This document shows, one piece after another, positions 17,568 through 27,224 of a DNA stretch of 64,000 nucleotides. The notes under the pieces were generated by a model. That model saw only the letters and a program-made list of their open reading frames with translations, made no database searches and was not told where the DNA came from. The DNA lies in contig NZ_BIFS01000002.1 of NCBI RefSeq assembly GCF_003967555.1, forward strand, positions 620,001-684,000. The letters run 5' to 3'. This DNA comes from Dictyobacter kobayashii. Its GTDB lineage: Bacteria > Chloroflexota > Ktedonobacteria > Ktedonobacterales > Ktedonobacteraceae. Made by a program: the position numbers and the translations under genes. Position 1 is the stretch's first letter; every line of letters begins with the position of its first letter.

Positions 17568-18827
17568 TCAAAGCTCTGCTAACCACGGTAGGTAGTGGCG
17601 GAGCATCTCCGGTGTAAAACCATTGTGTTCAATCACGTCTCTATAGAAATATGCACTTGGACGAGGTGAGCGTGTAAATGTTGTAAAATCGACATCAACA
17701 AGACCAAAGCGAGGGAGGAATGATCCCCATTCGTAGTTATCCAGGAAGGACCAGTAGAGATAGCCGCGTACATCTACGCCGCGATCGATGGCTTCCTTGA
17801 GTGCGGTCATATGGAGTGCCAGATACACCAAACGCCATGCATCGTCGTTGCTCGCTACTCCATTCTCGGTGATGTAAACAGGCTTATCTATGAGCCGCTC
17901 CAGATTGAGAATAATCCCTTCGGGGAAGAACTCTTCAAGGTAAAAGTCCATGGGAATCAATTTGAGCTGGGTGTGTCGATAGCGTGTGCCTTCTCCACTT
18001 GCTCTGCGGGCATCGATCATGTGACGCGTGTAATAATTGATAGCCCAATAGTCGCAGGTGCCTTTAACATCAGCATCGAAAACAACGTCCTGGAAGGGCA
18101 TGACTATTTCACCCGTGCGAATGGCATGAAAGAAAAATTCGTGATCGATCCAATCGCGGTAACGGGTAAGAGTAACATCAAAATCGCTGGTGGGGCGTGA
18201 GGGCATATAGTAAGGGAACGCATGGGCGCTACTTACCGGTGCCGTAGAATATTCCTTGACAAGATGATAGCCACGTGCATGATAGCGTATAAAATTTGCC
18301 TTCTCTAGCAGACGCTCTGGCGCATTTCCTAGATTAAACTCATTAATGATGATCCAGAAGTCTGTATATGGTGCAAGCGCCGGGACAACGTAACGTACAT
18401 AGCGCTCAAAAAACGGCAGGTTATCCAGAGTATGAAAGGCACCTTGCTCTTCAAACCACTGTGGATGCGAAAAGTGATGGAGGGTAACGAACGTCTTCAT
18501 GCCTGCTTCTTTGACACGTCGTGCAAGATCTACATAGTGGGCGAGCGCTTCAGTATCGAACTGGTTTTCAGCAGGCTCAATGCGGCTCCATTCAATGGAA
18601 AAGCGATATGCCTGATGCCCTAACTCTTGCAGCAACGAAATGTCCTCTTTGTAGAGGGCATAGGAGTTACAGGCTTTGCCTGAACGTTCGGCGAAGCGTC
18701 CTGCCTGTTCCCATGCCCACCATTGTGAGTGGATATTATCGCCTTCAATCTGATGTCCAGCCGTGGCTGATCCCCAGATGAAATGCGCAGGAAACGAGCT
18801 TTCTGGTAGACTGAAAAGATCCTTCAT
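17568..18827 (-). CDS. Glycoside hydrolase family 1 (beta-glucosidase-like)
   Basis: About 419 residues. FPAHFIWGSATAGHQIEGDN is the GH1 N-terminus. The acid/base Glu is in WIIINEFNLGN near residue 162 and the nucleophile in VYITENGVASNDD near residue 320. WSFLDNYEWGSFLPRFGLVDVD closes the substrate pocket. It should cleave beta-linked glycosides in the cytoplasm. The start is a choice: ATG 18827 gives the usual GH1 length, while ATG 18884 lies nearer the mapped promoter and would add 19 residues. Probably cotranscribed with the following AraC gene. Confidence 0.9.
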   Translation of the reverse strand: MKDLFSLPESSFPAHFIWGSATAGHQIEGDNIHSQWWAWEQAGRFAERSGKACNSYALYKEDISLLQELGHQAYRFSIEWSRIEPAENQFDTEALAHYVDLARRVKEAGMKTFVTLHHFSHPQWFEEQGAFHTLDNLPFFERYVRYVVPALAPYTDFWIIINEFNLGNAPERLLEKANFIRYHARGYHLVKEYSTAPVSSAHAFPYYMPSRPTSDFDVTLTRYRDWIDHEFFFHAIRTGEIVMPFQDVVFDADVKGTCDYWAINYYTRHMIDARRASGEGTRYRHTQLKLIPMDFYLEEFFPEGIILNLERLIDKPVYITENGVASNDDAWRLVYLALHMTALKEAIDRGVDVRGYLYWSFLDNYEWGSFLPRFGLVDVDFTTFTRSPRPSAYFYRDVIEHNGFTPEMLRHYLPWLAEL

Positions 18828-18908
18828 ATGTTTGCGCTTTCCAAATATGTGCTTATCACAAATGCTAGAAAGTTTTTTGCGCATAGATTGCTTCTCACTT
18901 ATGCTGGT

Positions 18909-18947
18909 ATTATACTGATGAATAAAGCACATAGTCAATAGTTGACT
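18909..18947 (-). promoter_or_regulatory. GH1 promoter with overlapping palindromic operator
   Basis: Read on the minus strand: TTGACT (18938-18933), 18 bases and a perfect TATAAT (18914-18909). The -35 box is half of the palindrome AGTCAA-TAG-TTGACT (18933-18947). A regulator bound there would block the GH1/AraC promoter and could act on the divergent GH43-like gene. Confidence 0.65.
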
Positions 18948-19053
18948 TTTGTTCACTGGCTTTTCACAAATATCTGCGATATATCCTGGTGATTGTTATT
19001 TAGTGCTACAGCCTGCTCTTCTCAACTAGAAGTTGAGGTGTGTGGCGAGAAGA

Positions 19054-20028
19054 ATGGAGACAATGATGCGTATGCTCAATCCTGCGCCTGCGCCTTTATT
19101 TCGTGATCCTATATATGATGGGGCCGCCGATCCGACGTTGATCTGGAATCGTCAAGAGGAGGCGTGGTGGATCATCTATACCCAACGCCGTGCAAACCTG
19201 GAACTTCCAGGTGTGGCTTATTGCCATGGTAGTGATCTTGGCATCGCTTCATCTACTGATGGTGGCCAGTCCTGGCTCTACCGCGGTATCCTGCGTGGAC
19301 TCGAATTTGAGCCAGGACACAATACTTTTTGGGCACCGGAGGTTATCTGGCATGATGGTCTATATCATTTGTATGTCAGCTATATCCAGGGGGTCCCCAG
19401 TGACTGGCGTGGTTCTCGTAGGATTGTGCATATGACGAGCGAGAATCTCTGGGACTGGCATTTTGTGGCTGTGCTCCCTCTCTCTTCTCAGCAGGTGATT
19501 GATGCCTGTGTGTATCGTCTGCCTTCGGGTATATGGCGGCTCTGGTATAAAGATGAGCTGCATGGAAGTTATACCTATGCTGCGGACAGCAAGAATCTCT
19601 TTGACTGGACGGTTGTTGGACCGGTGATCTCTGATGTTGCGCATGAAGGACCAAATGTGTTTTACTGGCATGACGTATATTGGATGCTTACGGATGAATG
19701 GAGAGGCTTAGGTGTCTATCGCTCGCCTGACGCTCAGATGTGGACACGGCAGCCTGGACATTTCCTGGCGACACCAGGCGTACGGCGCGACGATGGCGCT
19801 TATGGACGTCATCCTGATGTGCTTGTTCAGGGTGAGCAGGCATATATCTTCTACTTTACCCATCCAGAAGAACATCAGAGCAGAGACAGGCACGCGCAGG
19901 AGGATAGCCCCACCGAACTACCTTATCGTGCTCGACGTACCTCACTCCAGGTAGCACAATTGACGCTAGACAATGAATTGCTAGCCTGCTCACGTGATAC
20001 CGTTGCATTTCAATTGACCCATCAATAA
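19054..20028 (+). CDS. Five-bladed beta-propeller glycosidase, GH43-like
   Basis: About 324 residues without signal peptide. The pattern of a five-bladed propeller is visible: GAADPTLIWN, TFWAPEVIWHDGLYHLYVSY, DACVYRLPSGIWRLWYKDE, EGPNVFYWHDVYWMLTDEW and YGRHPDVLV. The Asp in GAADPT and the Glu in KDE or HEGP fit the catalytic acid residues of clan GH-F and related families, which act on arabinosides, xylosides or galactosides. GH117 or GH130 relatives cannot be excluded. Several ATGs (19054, 19063, 19066) compete as start. Divergent from the GH1 gene. Confidence 0.72.
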   Translation: METMMRMLNPAPAPLFRDPIYDGAADPTLIWNRQEEAWWIIYTQRRANLELPGVAYCHGSDLGIASSTDGGQSWLYRGILRGLEFEPGHNTFWAPEVIWHDGLYHLYVSYIQGVPSDWRGSRRIVHMTSENLWDWHFVAVLPLSSQQVIDACVYRLPSGIWRLWYKDELHGSYTYAADSKNLFDWTVVGPVISDVAHEGPNVFYWHDVYWMLTDEWRGLGVYRSPDAQMWTRQPGHFLATPGVRRDDGAYGRHPDVLVQGEQAYIFYFTHPEEHQSRDRHAQEDSPTELPYRARRTSLQVAQLTLDNELLACSRDTVAFQLTHQ

Positions 20029-20504
20029 AATGAGAAACTAGTTATCATCCCCTGTCTGATGTTCTCTCTCTCTGATAATTTTTTTTTCATCCAGGTCGGA
20101 ACGACCTGCTATCCAGGCCTGGATGAAAGTAGTACCTCACTTGTGTTGCCTGTGAGTGGAACACTAATTGTTACACTGGCATTCTTTGTAAGAAATGCTT
20201 TTAAATGTGTCTTTGCCTGTGACATGGTGTTCCCGTTCCATATGCTATGTGTTTATGACGAATGTGTATATGGCAAATAAAATCTGGCATTCTACCCATA
20301 GACTCTTCACTGCTTTCTCTTTATACTGTTACTAACTACTCGACCAGAGTGAACGTGCACTTGACAAATACATCCCTTGAATATTGAGTAGTGCCAGTCT
20401 GCGCGATTTAGCGTTTTATGCATTCAGGAAAACGGCCAATGAGATGATATGGAAAAGTATGTTAGTTGTCTCACGGCCATATTTACGCAAAGGAGCAAAA
20501 TTGT
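20029..20504. other. Gene-free stretch with a branched hairpin (20085-20128)
   Basis: TTTCATCCAGG (20085-20095) pairs with CCTGGATGAAA (20118-20128) and encloses a smaller GGTCG/CGACC hairpin, just after a T tract. This is an unusual terminator or a processing site after the GH43-like gene. A TTGACA at 20361-20366 may be part of the promoter for the transporter operon, but no good -10 box was found at standard spacing. No gene is apparent. Confidence 0.45.
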
Positions 20505-21881
20505 ATGTCTACCGGTGATGCGTTAGATGTACGCACGTCCATGATGTCCCGTCGTCGCTTTTTGGATCATGCAGGCAAGACGGCTGTGACATTAGGTAGT
20601 GCGACTGCGCTTGGTGGAGCGATTCTCACAGCCTGTGGAACGGCAGCGAGCTCAGGGACGACGCTGAGCCTATGGAACTTTGATCCAGCACCCCAGGCAG
20701 TGGGCATTCAATATCAAAAGTGGATTGACGAGTATAAGAAAGTCAATCCAAAGGTCTCTTTCAAATTGCAAGGTTTTGCCAGCGACCATGATACGAAGCT
20801 TGCTGCAGCCGCGAAAGTCGGCCAGGGTCCAGATCTTGATCAGTTCGATCCAGCAAGCCTCTACTCATATTATAAGTCCGGTTACATTGTTCCCTTTCCG
20901 GACGCGTTATTTCCCATAGATACATTGAAGAAAGACTACCCCTGGCTTCCTTTGCAGCTTTTACCTGATGGACGCATGTATATGTTTCCTATGGATGTTG
21001 CGACCGGTATTATTATTTATGATAAAAAAGCGTGGCGTGCGGCTGGCCTGACAGACAATGATGCGCCTAAGACATGGGATGATTGTGCGCAACTCGGAAA
21101 ACATTTGACTCTGAGCACCAATGGCGTGGTGAAGCAGTATGGCTTCAACATGGGAGGTTATCCCGGTGACTGGCTCGTGTTGGATCTCTACTATCAACTT
21201 GGTGGCTATCTCTACACTGAAGATGGCAATCAGGTCAATTTTAACAACGAGCAGATGATTCAGGCAATTCAGACCTACGCGGATTTTGCTAATAAGTATA
21301 AGGTGGGATCGTATCAGGATGATCCAGCGGCTCTCATGGGTCAGGGGCGTAATGCCATGTTCCGTGGTTGGGGCTGGGGAATTAATGCGGCGCAATCCGC
21401 TAATCCACAGGCCGAGATTGGCGCATTCCCTCTGCCTACATATACTGGAAAGCGCGATGGCGTTTCTGGTCATGGCGTGCTGGCAACCATGTTTGCTGTT
21501 ATGAAATCAGCTAGCAATGAGCGTCGTGACGCGGCATTCCAGTTCTTGCAATGGTTATTCCTTAAAAGCGATCCAGTACGTCACAATCTGGAACTGGCTA
21601 CACTTGATGGTGGTGTGCCACAGTATGGTCCCTCTGTTACGCTGGCCAATGCACCAGCAGTAAACGCGATGAAAGTCGTCGTAAACAACGCAATATATCC
21701 AGGCCAGTATCCAGATGGTGTTGCAACTCCTCTACAACGGGCCATTCAGCAGATCGCGCGAACCCATGCGAATCCTGCCGATGCACTGTCTGCAGCAGAG
21801 CAGAGCGCGAACAAGTATCTGGCGTCCCTGGGTTCTGACTTTGGGAAACTGGTGACTGAGCGCAAGAAGATTCAGCCGTAG
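20505..21881 (+). CDS. Sugar ABC transporter substrate-binding lipoprotein (family 1)
   Basis: About 458 residues. The N-terminus combines a twin-arginine motif (SRRRFLDHAG) with a lipobox (GAILTACG), so the protein is probably exported and anchored as a lipoprotein. The mature part is a MalE/UgpB-type binding protein: LSLWNFDPAPQAVGIQYQKW, GPDLDQFDPAS, YMFPMDVATGIIIYDKKAWRAAGL and AMFRGWGWGIN. AAAGGAG nine bases upstream fixes the ATG at 20505. It is first in a CUT1 operon with two permeases; no ATPase is encoded here, as is common when a shared MsmK-type ATPase is used. Confidence 0.92.
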   Translation: MSTGDALDVRTSMMSRRRFLDHAGKTAVTLGSATALGGAILTACGTAASSGTTLSLWNFDPAPQAVGIQYQKWIDEYKKVNPKVSFKLQGFASDHDTKLAAAAKVGQGPDLDQFDPASLYSYYKSGYIVPFPDALFPIDTLKKDYPWLPLQLLPDGRMYMFPMDVATGIIIYDKKAWRAAGLTDNDAPKTWDDCAQLGKHLTLSTNGVVKQYGFNMGGYPGDWLVLDLYYQLGGYLYTEDGNQVNFNNEQMIQAIQTYADFANKYKVGSYQDDPAALMGQGRNAMFRGWGWGINAAQSANPQAEIGAFPLPTYTGKRDGVSGHGVLATMFAVMKSASNERRDAAFQFLQWLFLKSDPVRHNLELATLDGGVPQYGPSVTLANAPAVNAMKVVVNNAIYPGQYPDGVATPLQRAIQQIARTHANPADALSAAEQSANKYLASLGSDFGKLVTERKKIQP

Positions 21882-21951
21882 TTGCGCATGGTGAAGAGCA
21901 CACCATGCGGAGCGTGCTCTTCATCAGTATACAGGAAAGGATCATACTACT

Positions 21952-22872
21952 ATGGCTATCTCCCTCCGGCCACGACGCCGTGTTCGGGTAACACCACCAG
22001 TGAGATTTGCCTGGATCATTCTCACCCCATTTTTGCTGTCGCTGGTTATCTTTACTGGTATTCCTTTGGTAATGGCGTTTGTACAGAGCTTGCAACATGG
22101 TGACCTGATTACCTCAGACCGTCCTTTTGTCGGACTGGCAAACTACCAATATGCGCTTACGCAGGACCCTGTCTTTTTTACAACGCTGAGCAACACTCTG
22201 TTTTATACGGTGGTGACAGTACTGCTTGGAAACACGTTCAGTTTTGGACTGGCTCTACTGATCAGTCATATACGCCGTTTCGTTGGAGTATTCCGCCTGC
22301 TTTTTTATCTCCCAGGCATAACGACTGCGGTAGCTGTCGCCAGTGTTTGGAAGGCGTTATACGATGTGAATGCCGGTGTCTTCAATCAAATTCTGCGCTC
22401 CTTTGGTCTGGTAGGTCCGGACTGGCTCGGTGATACGCACCTGGCGCTATTGAGCGTGACGACTATGAGTATCTGGTGGGGAATTGGTGGTGGCATGCTC
22501 ATCTATCTGGCTGGATTGCAGGGTGTCGATACGTCTTTGTATGAGGCTGCTCGGGTTGATGGAGCACGTGGCTGGCCTATCTTCTGGTATATTACGCTGC
22601 CCCAGATGCAACCAATGCTCATTTTCCAGGGCATCATTGGAACTATTGCTGGTATGCAGGTTTTTGTGCCGATGTTTGTGTTGACGAATGGTGGTCCTAT
22701 CGACGCGACCCGTTCGATTGTCGAGTACATGATCGATAATGGTCTGGGACAAGGTAATGGAAGTATCGATATCGGCTATGCAGCAGCTATTAGCTTCATT
22801 CTCTTTGCCCTGGTTTTCGTATTGGTGATGCTTGAGTTCTGGCTCGCACGAAAGGGGGAGCGTGACGTATGA
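21952..22872 (+). CDS. Sugar ABC transporter permease (MalF/UgpA type)
   Basis: About 306 residues, six predicted membrane helices. FAWIILTPFLLSLVIFTGIP is the typical first helix. The ATPase-coupling EAA loop is YEAARVDGARGWPIFWYITLP. It forms the inner-membrane channel with the next gene product and overlaps it by 4 bases (ATGA). AAAGGA precedes the start. Confidence 0.93.
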   Translation: MAISLRPRRRVRVTPPVRFAWIILTPFLLSLVIFTGIPLVMAFVQSLQHGDLITSDRPFVGLANYQYALTQDPVFFTTLSNTLFYTVVTVLLGNTFSFGLALLISHIRRFVGVFRLLFYLPGITTAVAVASVWKALYDVNAGVFNQILRSFGLVGPDWLGDTHLALLSVTTMSIWWGIGGGMLIYLAGLQGVDTSLYEAARVDGARGWPIFWYITLPQMQPMLIFQGIIGTIAGMQVFVPMFVLTNGGPIDATRSIVEYMIDNGLGQGNGSIDIGYAAAISFILFALVFVLVMLEFWLARKGERDV

Positions 22873-23762
22873 TTGTTGAGAAATCTGTAGACCCTGAGGC
22901 TATGGCAAAAATTGCGTGGCAAAGAAATATACATAGGCGGCGCTATTACACGACGGGCCTCCTCTATACCTGTGCCTGCATACTCGCTATTATCATCGGC
23001 TTTCCTATGTTCTGGATGTTTACTGGTGCCTTTAAAAGTAATGCTGAGATTTTGAGCATTCCTACAACGATTTTTCCTGCGCACTGGACCTTAGATAATT
23101 TTCAAGCGATATGGACAAACTTCAACTTCGGCATCTACTTCTGGAACAGTTTGTGGCTGGCTCTGGTGCGCTCAACTATCCCCGCGTTCACCTCTGCACT
23201 CCTGGGTTATGTGTTTGCTAAAATTCGCTTTCCTGGACGTAGTACTATCTTTACGGCTGTCATTGTGACGATGATGTTGCCAGCGGCGATCACATTAATT
23301 CCCAGCTATATATTGATGTTTTACCTCGGCTGGTTAAATACCTACTGGCCGTTAATCGTCCCCAGCGTGTTTAATCCTTATGGCATTTTTTTGATGCGGC
23401 AAATGATGAAACAATTGCCCGATGAAACGCTGAATGCCGGACGTATCGATGGCGCCTCTGAATGGCAGATCTTCTGGCGTATTGCTCTTCCGTCGATGTG
23501 GCCAGGTGTCGTTGCTGTGCTGATTATTACGTTTATTGGGGCCTGGGATGATTTTACCTGGCCTCTGCTTGTGTTGAATGACAATTCGATGTTTACCCTA
23601 CCATTGGGCCTGGCAAACTTTACAGCACAGCCGTTGCATGCGACTGATTACGGTCCGCAACTAGCTGGCGCGCTTCTCAGCACATTACCGGTTGCGCTTG
23701 TGTTTTACTTCGGGCAACGCCGTATCGTGGAGAGTGGACTGTTTTCTGGTTTACGTGCCTGA
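22869..23762 (+). CDS. Sugar ABC transporter permease (MalG/UgpE type)
   Basis: About 297 residues, six membrane helices. FPMFWMFTGAFKSNAEI is the conserved first periplasmic segment and LNAGRIDGASEWQIFWRIALPSMWP is the EAA loop. Translationally coupled to the preceding permease gene by the ATGA overlap. Together with the lipoprotein it should import an oligosaccharide released by secreted enzymes. Confidence 0.93.
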   Translation: MIVEKSVDPEAMAKIAWQRNIHRRRYYTTGLLYTCACILAIIIGFPMFWMFTGAFKSNAEILSIPTTIFPAHWTLDNFQAIWTNFNFGIYFWNSLWLALVRSTIPAFTSALLGYVFAKIRFPGRSTIFTAVIVTMMLPAAITLIPSYILMFYLGWLNTYWPLIVPSVFNPYGIFLMRQMMKQLPDETLNAGRIDGASEWQIFWRIALPSMWPGVVAVLIITFIGAWDDFTWPLLVLNDNSMFTLPLGLANFTAQPLHATDYGPQLAGALLSTLPVALVFYFGQRRIVESGLFSGLRA

Positions 23763-23794
23763 GCACGTATGCTGATGGGGTCAGTATGGGCTGG

Positions 23795-23832
23795 CCCCTA
23801 TATGGTTGAATCTTCTATACCATAGGGGGAGG
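23795..23832 (+). promoter_or_regulatory. Hairpin that may hide the ribosome-binding site of the next gene
   Basis: CCCCTA..GGT (23795-23806) can pair with ACC.TAGGGG (23819-23828), burying most of the GGGGGAGG Shine-Dalgarno at 23825-23832 before the ATG at 23838. Pairing is clear by eye; a regulatory role is inferred. Confidence 0.45.
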
Positions 23833-23837
23833 TTTGT

Positions 23838-25777
23838 ATGTCGTTTTACTGGCTTGAGGATGCGCGAGGGCACGCACTCTATCACGATACTGAACATATT
23901 GTCTCTCTTGCTCCTTTCGTGGCTGCGGATTCTGAGAGCGTACGCTATCGTGATGAGGTGATATCGGTAGATGATGGCGTGTTTCGCTGGACTCGGTACT
24001 TCAAGCTAGAGTGCGAGGCACCTCGGCAATCGGTGCGTTTAACGATGGAGGCCGTTGCTGCTTATAACGCTGCCTATATGCTTATTCCTGCCATTTCCTA
24101 TAATGGCAACCACTGGGTACAGGGCATGAGCCTAAAGGCTTTCTTCATAATGGTACACCCCGATCTTTTGCCTGGCATCGTGGCTCCGTTCCAGGTGCAA
24201 CCTATTCTGAAGGGGAACGCTGGTCTGTGGCCCTATTTAGTGCTGTTCCTGTTGCTGCTGATGGCTGTTCCTGCACACTCATTCCCAGCGAGAATGAAAC
24301 GATACACACGCTGTTCTGGCCAGAGGAGGAGTGTCCAGATGTGTATAGCGAACGCGACAGCTATAGTCCCGGTTATAGTACCCTTCTATGGCTCAATCCT
24401 GGTGAGGAGAGAGTGTGTGTGGCATACCTGAGTGTAGCAGCGGTTGGAGAGGAGCGCCGGGGGTGGCAAAAAATGCTCGATGTGGCCTGGCAACTCAACT
24501 ACCACGCCACCTCACCATGGTTTTCTCCCGATGAGCTGTGGAGGCTGGGTATCCACTTTGCCAAAGAGAGCCTCTGGGCTGAGGAAGATATATTTCGCGG
24601 TTTCTCAATCGGTTTACTCTGGGCGGAAGGTACGAATAAGCAGCCTGGTCGCTGGCGGCAACGGCCCGACCACAAATATGAGATTGGCTGGGCTGGTCAG
24701 AATGCTAGCCTGGCAGTTGCGCTGCTCAACGATTTTTTGCGCAGTGGGGATAGGGACTCGCTAGTGCGTGGATTGGCTACGCTCGATTGCTGGGTGGCTG
24801 GCGCAGCACTTCCTGGTGGCCTCATGCGTTGCCATTTTGATGCTATTCTTGATGGTTCTTCCTTCCTGACAGATGACTTTACCAGGACTGGAGGTGATGC
24901 GCGGGAACACCAGGATGCTTGCAATCTGGGCGGTGCGGCGCTGGCGTTGTTTGAGGCAGCACAATTGGCGCAGCAATGTGGCAGCCCTCGACCTCAATAT
25001 AAAGATGCCGCACTCGGTATCTGCAATTTTGTACTGCAGACGCAGAGGGCTGATGGGTGTATTGGGCGGGCGTGGGCAAATAATGGGGTGCTGCTTGCCA
25101 TGGAAGGGACTATTGGCGCGTTTCTCATACTTCCTCTCATTAGCGCTTACGTTCATACGGACGATGAACGTTATCTTGCTGCCGCAGAACGTGCTTATAC
25201 CTACTATATAGATGCATTGTTGCGCGATGGGTATACAACTGCTGGTGCGCTCGATACTGACTGTATCGACAAAGAATCTGCCGTGCCTCTAATGGATGCT
25301 GGCCTTACCTTATATGAGGTGACAGGTGCGCACCACTATCTAAATGGAGCCATGCATGCCGCTTACTATCTTGCCTCGTGGCAGTGGTGCCATACGGTTG
25401 AGTATTCAGCGGAAAGCGTCCTGGGGAAGATAGGCTATGACACCTTTGGTGGTACAGCGGTATCCACTCAACATCATCATCTGGACCCCTATGCAATTGC
25501 ATGTGTGCCGGGCTGGCTACAGCTGGCACAGTTGACCGGAGAGGATATCTGGCGGCAGCGTGCACGTGCGGCGTGGGATCATGGGACTATTGGCATTTCC
25601 GATGGAAGCTTGCTGGTGCTTGGGAAGCAACGCCCCATTGGAAGCCAGGATGAGGGAGCATTTCATACGCGCTGGCGCGAATATGGATCTGTCTCAGAGT
25701 GGCTTGTTGCATGGCCGACAGCTTTCCGGCTGGACGTTTTGCGCAGGTCCAACGACTGGTTATCGCTTAATGAGTGA
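23838..25777 (+). CDS. Six-hairpin glycosidase-like protein (single-base frameshift)
   Basis: About 646 residues after adding one base. Frame one encodes a beta-rich N-terminal domain up to YNGNHW. The protein then continues one frame over as GTGHEPKGFLHNGTPRSFAW and on through ENETIHTLFWPEEE. The break is at the GGG run 24115-24117, where a fourth G joins the frames. Residues about 230-640 form an (alpha/alpha) barrel with many aromatic residues (GRAWANNGVLLAMEGTIGAF, STQHHHLDPYAIACVPGW). This looks like a six-hairpin glycosidase or an unsaturated-glycuronyl-hydrolase-like enzyme, but I cannot name the GH family. No signal peptide, so it is likely to act on the imported sugar. Confidence 0.68.
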
Positions 25778-25869
25778 TGTATCGATGACAGGTTGTCATT
25801 GCTAGGGGATCGACTCGCGATCGATGTGAGTCGATCCAGGAGACACCAATTGATGCAACGGAGGTCAAC

Positions 25870-26202
25870 ATGTCCAAAATCTGGCGAAAGGTGATGCGGC
25901 CTTGCCTCATCACGTTACTGGCAATGCTTATTGTATCGGCAACTTTAGTGACCACCAGCATGATAACGAAGACTGAGCCCGCAGCTGGCAGCTCGGTCGC
26001 TGGATGAGGCATGTGGAATCGCAATGACTCTGATTTTGTGAATGGGACGCTTGATGAGGTACGCTTCTATCAAAGCGCCTTGAGTGATAGCCAGATCGCT
26101 ACGCTGTATAACACCAACAACCAGGCTAGCGTTGCCCGGTATATAGACAGGCATGCAGCAGGGAGGAGTATGTGTTCCCCTCTGTTGTATGCCACGGATT
26201 AA
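25870..26202 (+). pseudogene. Remnant of a secreted LamG-domain protein
   Basis: An ATG at 25870 starts a clean signal-anchor sequence (WRKVMRPCLITLLAMLIVSATLV) that ends at an in-frame TGA (26005-26007). Two codons later, in the same frame, comes the last part of a LamG/concanavalin-like domain: FVNGTLDEVRFYQSALSDSQIATLYN, stopping at 26202. The bulk of the domain is missing. This looks like an internally deleted gene that also acquired a stop. The original was probably a secreted carbohydrate-binding or hydrolase protein of the same island. Confidence 0.65.
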
Positions 26203-26257
26203 GATAGTAACCAATGGAATATGATGTACTTTATAATGAAAATGGAGTAAAGATACA

Positions 26258-27165
26258 GTGAGTGCACAAAAAATCAAAGTCCTCTATGACACCGATCCTG
26301 GCTCAGATATTGATGATGCGGTCGCGCTTGCTTATCTGCTTGCGGAGCCGCGTTGTGAACTGTTAGGTATCACGACCGTCTCGGGCAGGCGTCTGAGCGC
26401 GCGATGCTTGCCAGTGCTCTCTGTCGGGTAGCGGGGCAGCCGACCATTCCTATCTACCCTGGTGTTGAACGTCCACTCCTACTACAGCACGAGCATCAGC
26501 CCACGGCGCCGCAGCAGGAGGCATTGGTCCGCTGGCCTCACGAGACCGATTTTCCTCGGGGGTCAGCCATTGAATTTTTGCGGCAGACCATTCGTAAGCA
26601 TCCCGGTGAGATTGTGCTGCTGGCGACTGGACCTATGACGAATATCGCCCTTCTTTTCAGTGTCGACCCGGCCATTCCGTCGCTGCTGAAAGGTCTTGTG
26701 TTGATGTGTGGTGCGTTCTCGGCTGAGCAACAACAGCGGACACCGGTTGAATGGAATGCGCTCTGCGATCCGCACGCAGCCGCTATTGTCTACCGTACAC
26801 CCATTGCACAACATCGCTCAATCGGATTAGATGTCACGATGCAGGTGGTGATGCCAGCTGAACAGGTACGCGAGCGTTTTATACAGACTCCTCTTTTACA
26901 TCCCGTGCTTGATTTTGCAGAGGTCTGGTTCCGCGAACGCCCACAGATTATTTTTCACGATCCTTTGGCTGCCGTAAGCATTTTTGACGAACAGGTGTGT
27001 CAGTGGACGCGGACCGTGGTCGAAGTGCATCTGCAAGATGATGAATTGCTCGGTCAGACGCAAATACTGACCACAGACAAATCTGCGCAACATGAAATCG
27101 CCCATATGGTCGATCCCGCGCGCTTCTTCGAGCGCTATTTTCGTGTCTTTTCTATGAAGAGCTAA
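26258..27165 (+). CDS. Inosine/uridine-preferring nucleoside hydrolase (single-base frameshift)
   Basis: About 302 residues after adding one base. From a GTG at 26258 (GGAG upstream) the frame gives KVLYDTDPGSDIDDAVALAYLL, with the calcium-binding DTDPGxDDDA-type motif in the form DTDPGSDIDDA. It then reaches ITTVSG. The rest follows one frame over: ASERAMLASALCRVAGQP, LLATGPMTNIALLF, GLVLMCGAFS and the C-terminal EVHLQDDELLGQTQ. The break is at the GGG run 26383-26385; a fourth G joins the frames. It would cleave the N-glycosidic bond of nucleosides, or of a related ribosyl compound. Last gene of the sugar island. Confidence 0.85.
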
Positions 27166-27224
27166 TTAAATGTATCGGTTTCAAGCCCCACACGTACATT
27201 TCTTGTCTTTAATGCCAGATAGCA

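Noticed and set aside
20361..20389. Sigma-70 promoter before the sugar-binding protein gene
   Set aside because: TTGACA is present but no convincing -10 hexamer lies at 16-18 bases.
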